Positions 7,171 to 12,634 of a DNA stretch of 12,634 nucleotides are shown here, in pieces. Within the stretch, counting starts at the first letter, position 1. Every line of letters begins with the position of its first letter. The stretch comes from an uncultured bacterium (GTDB lineage: Bacteria; Actinomycetota; Coriobacteriia; Coriobacteriales; Coriobacteriaceae), in assembly GCA_905215725.1 (NCBI GenBank), contig CAJMRD010000063.1:1-12634 (forward strand), in the 5' to 3' direction. The notes under the pieces were generated by a model that was given only the letters and a program-made list of their open reading frames with translations, searched no databases and was not told the DNA's origin. The translations under genes and the position numbers were made by a program.

Positions 7171-7767
7171 TTAGTGATGCACCGGCGTCATGGTTCGCTC
7201 GAACAGCGCATCGACCACGTCGGCCATCTCAGGTCGACGCTCAAGATCGTGGCCCGATTCCCACCATATCGTGAAAAGTCGAATAATACCGCCGGCGACA
7301 AACTCAGACGTCGTCTCGAGTGACACGGGGGCCAGGGCATCCTCGGCAAGCACGTTCATCACGCGCTCGCGGATGGAGCGGGCAATGCGATCGCAAATAA
7401 CGTTGGTCAACATGCCCGACATGCTGCTTGCCAAAATGTTATCCATGAGCCGCTCGTGCGTCAGAATCAAATCCATGGCATCGTCCAAAATCGCGTGCCG
7501 AAGCGCGCGCACGTCCTCGGCAGACACTGCGCCGGCCTCATCGGGCTGTTTTTGCGGCAAGCCCGACATGAGCTCATCGATATAAAAGGCAAAGTAATCG
7601 TTCTTGTCGCGAAAGTGCTTATAGAACGTCGTGCGGCGAATCATGGCGCGGTCGCACAGCATGGCAACCGTCAGGTCCTCAAAACGATGCTCCTCGAGAA
7701 GCTCGGTGAAAGCATCGAACAGGGCGCGGTAGGTTTTCTTGATGCGAAGGTCCACTGGTATCGCCAT
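7171..7767 (-). CDS. TetR-family transcriptional regulator
   Basis: A protein of 198 residues with a TetR-type DNA-binding head: RIKKTYRALFDAFTELLEEH (helix 1), FEDLTVAMLCDRAMIRRTTF, then YKHFRDKNDYFAFYIDEL. The TTFYKHF recognition-helix end is highly characteristic. The rest is a helical ligand/dimer domain with no recognisable ligand motif; the style resembles the TetR group with the DhaS-like C-terminal domain. The start is uncertain: ATG 7767 has an AGG directly against it, while GTG at 7755 would place GAGG 12 bases upstream. It is divergent from the LemA gene with 199 bases between them, so it may control itself, lemA or both. It ends three bases from a convergent tRNA-Ser gene. Confidence 0.88.
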   Translation of the reverse strand: MAIPVDLRIKKTYRALFDAFTELLEEHRFEDLTVAMLCDRAMIRRTTFYKHFRDKNDYFAFYIDELMSGLPQKQPDEAGAVSAEDVRALRHAILDDAMDLILTHERLMDNILASSMSGMLTNVICDRIARSIRERVMNVLAEDALAPVSLETTSEFVAGGIIRLFTIWWESGHDLERRPEMADVVDALFERTMTPVHH

Positions 7768-7864
7768 CCTCAGGGCAAAGACAACACTCGTCAATCTGTC
7801 GCATATCTTACACCTGTACCTCGCGCGCTTTGCCCCGGTGCCGACCCCGCCGAAAACATAACGC

Positions 7865-7905
7865 TTGCCGGAAAGTTCGGCACGGCAAAACGTTGCGGGT
7901 ATACT
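7865..7905 (+). promoter_or_regulatory. lemA promoter with an overlapping dyad (candidate operator)
   Basis: A good -10 TATACT lies at 7900-7905; the -35 (TCGGCA at 7877-7882, 17 bases away) is weak. Overlapping it is the dyad TTGCCG-N12-CGGCAA (7865-7870 and 7883-7888), with a further CGGCA at 7878. A protein bound here would block the promoter. The divergent TetR regulator is an obvious candidate, by inference only. Confidence 0.4.
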
Positions 7906-7966
7906 AGTAGCGTTATACCAACGGCAGCTGGCGCATGCCGCCGCGGCCATTCGAAACGGAGACATC

Positions 7967-8518
7967 ATGATTACCGTCATCATCGGCATCGTTGTTGTCA
8001 TTGTGATTGTCTGCGCCATCGCCGGCATCTACAACAACATGGTCACCAAGCGTAACCGCATCGATAACGCCTGGCAGAACATCGATACGCAGCTGCAGCG
8101 CCGTAACGACCTGATCCCCAACCTGGTCGAAACCGTCAAGGGCTACGCCAAGCACGAGCAGGAGACGCTCTCCGCCGTGATCAGCGCGCGTAACACCGCC
8201 GTCAAGGCCACCACGCCCGAGGCCAAGATGGAAGCCGACAACGTGCTGACCGGCGCACTGCGCCAGCTCTTCGCTGTGGCCGAGGCCTATCCCGATCTTA
8301 AGGCAAACACCAACTTTACGCAGCTGCAGGCATCGCTCGAGGACACCGAGAACAAGATTAGCTATGCACGCCAGAGCTACAACGACTGCGTGCTCAGCTA
8401 CAACAACGCCATTCAGACGTTCCCGGCTGTCATCTTTGCTGGCATCTTCCAGTTTAAGGAGCGCCAGGGCTTCGAGGCCGCTGAAGCAGCCCGCCAGGCC
8501 CCGACCGTCAAGTTCTAG
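7967..8518 (+). CDS. lemA: LemA family protein
   Basis: The 183-residue product begins with an N-terminal membrane helix (residues 2-20, MITVIIGIVVVIVIV) followed by a helical extracytoplasmic domain. The LemA hallmarks are all present: YNNMVTKRNRIDNAWQNID, the QLQRRNDLIPNLVETVKGYA block, LENTENKISYARQSYND-like sequence with YNNAIQTFPAVIFA, and the C-terminal F.F..R.GFEA...A...P.VKF. Length matches the family. LemA proteins are common membrane proteins of poorly known function, sometimes beside HtpX or TPM-domain genes; neither is here. The start is ATG 7967 with CGGAGA six bases upstream. It is a single-gene unit ending in a strong terminator. Confidence 0.95.
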   Translation: MITVIIGIVVVIVIVCAIAGIYNNMVTKRNRIDNAWQNIDTQLQRRNDLIPNLVETVKGYAKHEQETLSAVISARNTAVKATTPEAKMEADNVLTGALRQLFAVAEAYPDLKANTNFTQLQASLEDTENKISYARQSYNDCVLSYNNAIQTFPAVIFAGIFQFKERQGFEAAEAARQAPTVKF

Positions 8519-8554
8519 TAGTTTGACAGCACATCCTTAATCGTCCAAATGTAT

Positions 8555-8600
8555 AAACCGCCCCGTCGAATGCATACTTCGACGGGGCGGTTTCCTTTTT
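8555..8600 (+). terminator. Terminator of lemA
   Basis: A perfect 16-bp stem AAACCGCCCCGTCGAA with a seven-base loop is followed by CC and five T. It lies 37 bases past the lemA stop. Confidence 0.93.
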
Positions 8601-8624
8601 CGCGAAGGTCCCCCTCTAAGCGCC

Positions 8625-8825
8625 GTGCATTTTTAGGAGTATTCAACATAACCAAGAGCTTCGGGCGCCACGATAAATGCCAAAGACCGCGAATATCCCT
8701 GCAAATCAAACGCTGCCAGCCCATAATCCCGCCCATCATCCGTAGAAAACATCGAGAAATCCCGATTTTTTGCCCGAGGTCGGTATGCAGGGGCCTTCGA
8801 CTGCAGAATACTCGCAAAAATGCAC
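8625..8825. mobile_element. Possible 200-base MITE-like element with terminal inverted repeats
   Basis: GTGCATTTTTAGGAGTATTC (8625-8644) is repeated inverted at 8806-8825 with 18 of 20 matches; the interior arms do not pair. On the minus strand an open frame ends inside the left repeat and reads ...RDFSMFSTDDGRDYGLAAFD... and LAFIVAPEALGYVEYS. It looks protein-like but has no ribosome site, and its codons (CGG, GGG, TAT, TTG) are unlike the neighbours. I do not recognise the protein. No transposase is present. It could be a non-autonomous element, a decayed gene, or a chance inverted repeat. Confidence 0.4.
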
Positions 8826-8852
8826 GTCGCCACCACCCCCACATGGCGCGAA

Positions 8853-8885
8853 GCAAAAACACACGCGCGGCCTAAAAGGCCGCGC
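8853..8885 (-). terminator. Minus-strand terminator, probably of the ilvE transcript
   Basis: GCGCGGCC-TTTTA-GGCCGCGC, a perfect 8-bp stem, is followed on the minus strand by GTGTG and a T5 run. It lies about 200 bases beyond the ilvE stop, past palindrome B. The gap 8519-9080 otherwise contains only the elements listed here. Confidence 0.65.
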
Positions 8886-8940
8886 ACCATCTTTAATTCA
8901 GATCTATATTGCCCGTAACGGCAGCGCCGAGGTAACGCAG

Positions 8941-9063
8941 GCCCGAGGGCGGCCTTCCTTTCCGGCGCACTCCGCAGGACGAAAGAACCTCCGCCGCACG
9001 AAGTGCGCAGCGGAGGTTCTTTCATGTCCGAGGACGCGCCGGAAAGGAAGGTCGCCCTCGGGC
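8941..9063. repeat. Long palindrome B (28-bp arms, nested 13-bp and 5-bp stems)
   Basis: Arms 8941-8968 and 9036-9063 pair over 28 bases with one mismatch (G8952 to T9052, a G-U pair if transcribed on the plus strand). Inside are GGAC/GTCC, then AAAGAACCTCCGC/GCGGAGGTTCTTT (13 bp, perfect), then CGCAC-GAA-GTGCG. Between outer and inner stems is CCGCAGGAC opposite GTCCGAGGAC, a GCA/GA internal loop also found in palindrome A. It begins 17 bases after the ilvE stop, so the ilvE transcript probably carries it as a 3' hairpin. Confidence 0.88.
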
Positions 9064-9080
9064 CGGACAGCTAAGACAGC

Positions 9081-10133
9081 TTACGCGACGGTGTAAACCC
9101 AGTTGTGCTTGTCCTCAACAGCACCGGACTGGATGCCAGTCAGGGTCTCGCGGAGCTTCTTCATCACAGGGCCGATCTCGGTGTAGCCAGCCGGGAAGGT
9201 CACGGTCTCGTCGGCGCCGTAAACCTTGTTGTCGATCTCGCCAACCGGGGAGATGACGGCAGCGGTGCCGCACAGGCCGCACTCGACAAAGGCACCGGCC
9301 TTGACCTCGGCCCACTCGACGGGACGCTGGTCAACGGTCATGCCCAGGTCCTGAGCAACCTGAACGAGCGAACGGCGGGTGATGGAAGGCAGAATGGAGT
9401 CGGTGTGGGACTGCGGAACGACGAGGGTGCCGTCCTCCTTCACGAACAGGACGTTAGCGCCACCGGTCTCCTCGACATAGGTGCGGGACTCGGAATCGAG
9501 ATACAGGTTCTCGGCATAGCCCCCGCGGTGAGCCTCCATCGTGGGCTTGAGGGACATGGCGTAGTTGAGGCCGGCCTTGATGTTGCCGGTGCCATGCGGT
9601 GCTGCACGGTCATACTCGGAAACGCGCAGCTTGACGGGCTTGAGGCCACCCTTAAAGTACGGACCGACCGGGGTCACGAGAATGCGGAACGTGTACTCAG
9701 GAGCGGGAGCCACGCCGATCACGTCACCGGAGCCGATCATAAACGGACGCACGTACAGGGTCGCGCCGGAGCCGAAGGGCGGAACCCAGGCGGCGTTGGC
9801 AGAAACGACCTGCTTGACGGCCTCAACGAACTTGTCCTTGGGGAACGGGGGCATCTCGAGGCGCTGGGCAGAGTTATACATACGCTCAGCGTTCATGTCG
9901 GGACGGAAGCAGACGATGCTGCCGTCCTCGGCGGTGTAGGCCTTCAGGCCCTCAAAGACCTCCTGGCAGTAATGGAAGATACCGCCGCACTCGGAGACAT
10001 GCAGGGTGTGGTCGGTGGTCAGGCCGCCCTCGTCCCACTCGCCATCCTTCCAATGAGCCTCGTAGCTGTAATCGGTCTTCATGTAGCCAAAGCCGAGGCT
10101 ACCCCAATCGATATCCTTCTTCTCGACAGTCAT
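9081..10133 (-). CDS. ilvE: Branched-chain amino acid aminotransferase (IlvE, BCAT type II)
   Basis: The 350-residue protein is a fold-type IV PLP enzyme that interconverts Leu, Ile and Val with their 2-oxo acids and glutamate. Landmarks: FHYCQEVFEGLKAYTAEDG (about 53-71), CFRPDMNAERM, GSGATLYVRPFMIGSG, the PLP lysine in TGNIKAGLNYA (Lys186), YVEETGGANVLFV, and the C-terminal CGTAAVISPVG. Length and order match the type II BCATs. The start is ATG 10133 with AAGGAG seven bases upstream. The frame stays open for 50 more codons upstream, but that stretch is Arg-rich, lacks a ribosome site and lies in the leader. It appears to be a single-gene unit. The 3' side carries palindrome B. Confidence 0.96.
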   Translation of the reverse strand: MTVEKKDIDWGSLGFGYMKTDYSYEAHWKDGEWDEGGLTTDHTLHVSECGGIFHYCQEVFEGLKAYTAEDGSIVCFRPDMNAERMYNSAQRLEMPPFPKDKFVEAVKQVVSANAAWVPPFGSGATLYVRPFMIGSGDVIGVAPAPEYTFRILVTPVGPYFKGGLKPVKLRVSEYDRAAPHGTGNIKAGLNYAMSLKPTMEAHRGGYAENLYLDSESRTYVEETGGANVLFVKEDGTLVVPQSHTDSILPSITRRSLVQVAQDLGMTVDQRPVEWAEVKAGAFVECGLCGTAAVISPVGEIDNKVYGADETVTFPAGYTEIGPVMKKLRETLTGIQSGAVEDKHNWVYTVA

Positions 10134-10286
10134 ATGTCGCTCCTTACATACACAGTTGCATACTCGCGAACCCGTACGCAAGGACCGAGGCCGGCCGCGT
10201 CGCAACGTCGCACGCCCAGAGCGTAGAGCCGGACGGGACACGCGAACAGCATCAAAGCCGATGGCACGTCGATTCGCATGCACGAG

Positions 10287-10315
10287 ATTGTACTCCGCAC
10301 GCGCGTCGGATAAAA
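10287..10315 (-). promoter_or_regulatory. Candidate ilvE promoter
   Basis: On the minus strand TTTTAT (10315-10310) and TACAAT (10292-10287) are 17 bases apart. This would give a leader of about 145 bases. I saw no T-box, attenuator or run of Leu/Ile/Val codons in that leader. Confidence 0.38.
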
Positions 10316-10362
10316 CGTTTTTCTTTAACTAACTAAAGTATTTTCATTTGACCGAAGCTGAA

Positions 10363-10394
10363 GAGGCCCGCCACCGTAAACGGTGACGGGCCTC
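10363..10394 (-). terminator. Terminator of the dedA-like gene
   Basis: A 14-bp stem GAGGCCCGTCACCG with a four-base loop (one G-U pair on the minus strand, a mismatch on the plus strand) lies 37 bases past the DedA stop. Only TT and scattered T follow it. Confidence 0.6.
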
Positions 10395-10431
10395 AACTGC
10401 ACGGTTTGCGCGCTGGCTCGAGCTACGCGTT

Positions 10432-11070
10432 CTATTTGCCCAGCTTGGCCTTAACCAGACCGACCACGGTCGGGATGATCGACACGGCAACGATGCCGAT
10501 AATCAGCAGCTCAAAGTGCTCCTGCACAAAGGGAATGCCGCCAAAGAAGTAGCCCAGCAGCGTAAAGACTGTCGACCAGGTAATGCCGCCCAGCACGTTA
10601 AAGACGACAAAGTTGCGCCAGTGCATGCCGCCCATACCGGCGATAAAGGGCACAAAGGTGCGGATAAACGGGAAGAAGCGGCCGAGGAAGATGGCCAGGT
10701 GGCCCCACTTGTCCAAGAAGTCCTCGGACTTTTTGATGCGCTCGGGCGTCATAGCCTTGACCTTGCCCGAAGCGATGATCTTTTTGCCAAAGAAGTGACC
10801 GATCATAAAGTTGCACTGATCGCCCAAAATGGCAGCGGCCCATGCGATGGCCAGAAGCGCCACAATGTTAAAGCCGCCGTTGTGGGCAAAGAAGCCCGAA
10901 GCAAACAGCAGCGAATCGCCGGGGAGGAACGGGAAGAACACCACGCCCGTCTCGATAAAGATGATCAGGAACACGCAGCCGTAGGCCATAAGCGGGCCGG
11001 CGGCGATCCAGCTGGCGATCGCGGTGCGCGGGTCCTTAAGCAGCCCGGCAATAAAATTGATGAAACCCAT
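10432..11070 (-). CDS. DedA family membrane protein (VTT domain)
   Basis: A 212-residue polytopic membrane protein. It shows the DedA pattern: acidic ETG (Glu40) and FPFLPGDSLLFASG (Asp52) in the first re-entrant region, GRFFPFIRTFVPFIAGMGGM with Arg131 and Arg137 in the second, and C-terminal helices from about 155. The acidic and two Arg positions match, shifted by one, those known to be essential in E. coli YqjA. DedA proteins move lipid carriers such as undecaprenyl phosphate across the membrane and support envelope homeostasis; that role here is inferred from family. The start is ATG 11070 with GAGAGG about nine bases upstream; the longer open frame to 11154 has no ribosome site. It is divergent from cysE (222 bases apart); a TATACT at 11122-11117 may be its -10. 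Confidence 0.93.
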   Translation of the reverse strand: MGFINFIAGLLKDPRTAIASWIAAGPLMAYGCVFLIIFIETGVVFFPFLPGDSLLFASGFFAHNGGFNIVALLAIAWAAAILGDQCNFMIGHFFGKKIIASGKVKAMTPERIKKSEDFLDKWGHLAIFLGRFFPFIRTFVPFIAGMGGMHWRNFVVFNVLGGITWSTVFTLLGYFFGGIPFVQEHFELLIIGIVAVSIIPTVVGLVKAKLGK

Positions 11071-11235
11071 GAAGTAAAACCTCTCAGTTGTGGGCGCGGA
11101 CACGTCCAAGTTGACCAGTATACGGTTGCGGCGCCCCCTCGTGCGCAACCCCACAAAAGCATGACTCCATTACCAGCAAGTTTGCATAACTGACACCTGT
11201 CGTGCAAAGCTGCCAAGATTGTCCTTCCTAATCCC

Positions 11236-11252
11236 TAGCGAATCGCTATACT
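11236..11252 (+). promoter_or_regulatory. cysE -10 box with overlapping 13-bp palindrome
   Basis: TATACT (11247-11252) is a good -10, with only a poor -35 (TTCCTA, 16 bases upstream). The exact palindrome TAGCGA-A-TCGCTA (11236-11248) overlaps its first bases, and GAATCGC is repeated 18 bases on at 11258. This suggests a repressor or activator site; the regulator is unknown. Confidence 0.4.
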
Positions 11253-11292
11253 TTATTGAATCGCATTGCCATGGGCTAAGGGAGGGCGGCCG

Positions 11293-11997
11293 GTGAGCTT
11301 TATCAATACCATCCGCGAGGACATCAAGACCGTCCAAGCGCAGGATCCCGCCGCGCAAAACGGTCTAGTCATCTTCCTTTCCTATCCTGGCCTGCACGCC
11401 AAGTGGAACCACGTGCCCGAGCACTGGCTCTGGGAGCACGGTCATCGCTCGCTCGCCCGCGTGCTCTCGCAAATCACCCGCCACATCACCGGCGTTGAGA
11501 TTCATCCCGCCGCACAGATCGGCAAGCATTTCTTTATCGACCACGCCATGGGCGTCGTCATCGGCGAGACCACCATTGTGGGCGACAACTGTGTGCTCTA
11601 CCAGGGCGTCACGCTCGGCGGCACCGGCAACGAAACCGGCAAGCGCCACCCCACCCTGGGCAACAACGTCACCGTGGGCACAGGCGCCAAGGTGCTCGGC
11701 AACATTCGCATCGGCAACAACGTCAAGATCGGCGGCAATTCGGTCGTCGTCAAGGACGTACCCGACAACTGCACCGTCGTGGGCGTGCCGGGACGTATCA
11801 TCAAGCGCAACGGTTGCCGTGTGTTCGAGGAGAGTTTCGACGCCAAGCAGCATCGCGAGTACATGCCCGATGACGCCGCCGAGCAGTCCGCCCTCAACCG
11901 CCAGGGCATCACCGAGAATGCCCGCCGCGTCAAGGAACTCGAGCGAGAGGTGGCCGAGCTCAAGGCCCTCGTCGCCAAGCTCGTGGACGAACGTTAG
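11293..11997 (+). CDS. cysE: Serine O-acetyltransferase, short form
   Basis: The enzyme makes O-acetylserine from serine and acetyl-CoA, the first step of cysteine synthesis. It has 234 residues. A brief helical N-terminus (LSYPGLHAKWNHVPEHWLW at 29-47) leads into the left-handed beta-helix with hexapeptide repeats: IHPAAQIGKHFFIDHAMGVV with catalytic Asp83-His84, GETTIVGDNCVLYQGVTLGG, and the second His at 119 (GKRHP). The long N-terminal domain of E. coli CysE is missing, as in the EpsC-like form of Gram-positives. The C-terminal 45 residues extend beyond the usual end and form a heptad coiled coil (VKELEREVAELKALVAKLVD). The start is GTG 11293 with AAGGGAGG seven bases upstream; an in-frame TTG at 11266 lies before that site. 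Monocistronic. Confidence 0.95.
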   Translation: MSFINTIREDIKTVQAQDPAAQNGLVIFLSYPGLHAKWNHVPEHWLWEHGHRSLARVLSQITRHITGVEIHPAAQIGKHFFIDHAMGVVIGETTIVGDNCVLYQGVTLGGTGNETGKRHPTLGNNVTVGTGAKVLGNIRIGNNVKIGGNSVVVKDVPDNCTVVGVPGRIIKRNGCRVFEESFDAKQHREYMPDDAAEQSALNRQGITENARRVKELEREVAELKALVAKLVDER

Positions 11998-12038
11998 GAA
12001 CGCAAGCGGCACAAAACGACATCGGCACCGACGCAAAA

Positions 12039-12078
12039 GGCGCGCCAGGGAATCAATCCCCGGCGCGCCATTCCTTTT
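12039..12078 (+). terminator. Terminator of cysE
   Basis: GGCGCGCCAGGGA pairs with TCCCCGGCGCGCC (one mismatch) around a five-base loop and is followed by ATTCCTTTT. Four A precede the stem, so it may also stop the convergent ABC transcript. Confidence 0.82.
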
Positions 12079-12080
12079 GA

Positions 12081-12110
12081 TGTGACATGCGGGACTGTCC
12101 CTTTGTCACA
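12081..12110. repeat. REP-like palindrome
   Basis: TGTGACA (12081-12087) and TGTCACA (12104-12110) enclose the palindrome GGGAC-T-GTCCC (12091-12101). The element abuts the stop codon of the ABC gene. The GGGACTGTCCC core within TGTGACA/TGTCACA resembles dispersed REP elements that I recall from gut Firmicutes and Coriobacteria, often linked with Y1 (RAYT) transposases; none is in this window. Confidence 0.6.
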
Positions 12111-12634
12111 TTATGCGAACTGACTCAGATAGAGGTCGGCGTAGGCACCCTCGGCAGCCAGCAGCTCCTTATGCGTGCCCTGCTCGATAATGTTGCCGTG
12201 GTCCATGACCAAGATCAGGTCGGCGTCCACGATCGTCGACAGGCGGTGCGCGATCACAAAGCTCGTGCGCCCGCGCATGAGCGCGTCCATGGCACGACCG
12301 ATGGCAAGCTCGGTACGCGTATCCACGCTTGAGGTCGCCTCGTCCAGGATGAGAATCGCCGGGTTATTGAGCAGCACGCGTGCGATGGTCAGCAGCTGAC
12401 GCTGGCCCTGGCTGATGCTTTCGGCATCGTTGGCCACGCGCGTGTCGTAGCCCTGCGGCATGGTGCGCACAAAGAAGTCGACCTGCGCGGCGCGCGCAGC
12501 CGCCACGATCTCCTCACGCGTCGCCTCGGGACAGCCGTAGGCGATGTTTTCGGCAATCGTGCCATCGAACAGCCAGGCGTCCTGCAGCACCATGCCAAAC
12601 TGCTGCCGTAGCTCGCCGCGGTCCATGCGGCTCG
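12111..12634 (-). CDS. ABC exporter, TM288-like catalytic subunit, C-terminal part (partial, runs off right edge)
   Basis: The last 174 or so codons of a half-transporter: Q-loop in FGMVLQDAWLFDGTI, signature SISQGQRQLLTIAR (SQGQ rather than SGGQ), Walker B ILILDEATSSVD with the catalytic Glu, D-loop, and switch His in VIAHRLST. SQGQ together with a full catalytic Glu and His is what the TM288 subunit of TM287/288-type heterodimers has. It would therefore fit a degenerate partner such as the product at 850-2706, although a nearer partner may lie beyond the edge. Membrane domain and Walker A are outside the window. The frame is open to the right edge; the ATG at 12626 is internal. Confidence 0.9.
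   Translation of the reverse strand, partial: SRMDRGELRQQFGMVLQDAWLFDGTIAENIAYGCPEATREEIVAAARAAQVDFFVRTMPQGYDTRVANDAESISQGQRQLLTIARVLLNNPAILILDEATSSVDTRTELAIGRAMDALMRGRTSFVIAHRLSTIVDADLILVMDHGNIIEQGTHKELLAAEGAYADLYLSQFA

Noticed and set aside
8515..8862. Minus-strand open frame of 115 codons
   Set aside because: It overlaps the lemA terminator, is Arg/Trp-rich, has no ribosome site, and a different frame in the same place looks more protein-like.
9105..10226. Plus-strand open frame of 373 codons
   Set aside because: It is entirely antisense to ilvE, which has a clear ribosome site and the PLP lysine motif.
10134..10280. T-box or attenuator in the ilvE leader
   Set aside because: I found neither a T-box consensus, an antiterminator/terminator pair, nor a leader peptide rich in Leu, Ile or Val.
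10134..10283. 50-codon N-terminal extension of ilvE
   Set aside because: It is Arg-rich with no ribosome site, whereas ATG 10133 has AAGGAG at good spacing and gives the usual BCAT II length.
1..12634. CRISPR array, insertion sequence with transposase, or phage genes
   Set aside because: No regularly spaced direct repeats and no transposase, integrase or phage structural motifs were seen in any frame.

Overview
The window looks like chromosomal DNA of a high-GC, Gram-positive gut actinobacterium of the Coriobacteriia; a Collinsella-like genome is my best guess. The reasons are the codon use (Arg almost only CGC/CGT in most genes), a sortase-anchored surface protein, a small (4.5S-type) SRP RNA and a short-form CysE. 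This assignment is by composition and gene style only; no database was searched.

Layout. Positions 1-403 hold the start of a glycoside hydrolase family 2 gene on the minus strand, with its own promoter; its codon use differs from the rest. Positions 495-2706 hold a minus-strand heterodimeric ABC exporter operon: an intact TM287-like subunit followed directly by a partner gene that stops after 99 codons and then meets a terminator. Positions 2927-3193 hold a long palindrome and the SRP RNA gene. Positions 3351-5094 hold a secreted, sortase-anchored VWA-domain protein. Its signal peptide and body are in different frames, separated by a run of ten G, which is either a phase-variation switch or a read error. 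Positions 5245-7026 encode one polypeptide joining the tRNA adenosine deaminase TadA to a glycerate kinase. A tRNA-Ser(UGA) follows on the plus strand, then a TetR-type regulator (minus) divergent from a LemA-family gene (plus). A 560-base intergenic region (8519-9080) carries terminators, a 200-base element with terminal inverted repeats, and a second long palindrome. Then come ilvE (minus), a DedA-family membrane protein (minus), cysE (plus, divergent from dedA), a REP-like palindrome, and the C-terminal end of a TM288-like ABC exporter subunit (minus) that runs off the right edge.

Most genes are single transcription units with their own terminators, so this is a mosaic of housekeeping functions (protein targeting, tRNA wobble modification, branched-chain amino acid and cysteine synthesis, envelope lipid recycling) rather than one pathway. 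The points most worth following are the poly-G switch, the TadA-glycerate kinase fusion, the two palindromes with different arms but a shared internal loop, the 200-base inverted-repeat element, and the composition and gene-integrity break near position 550.
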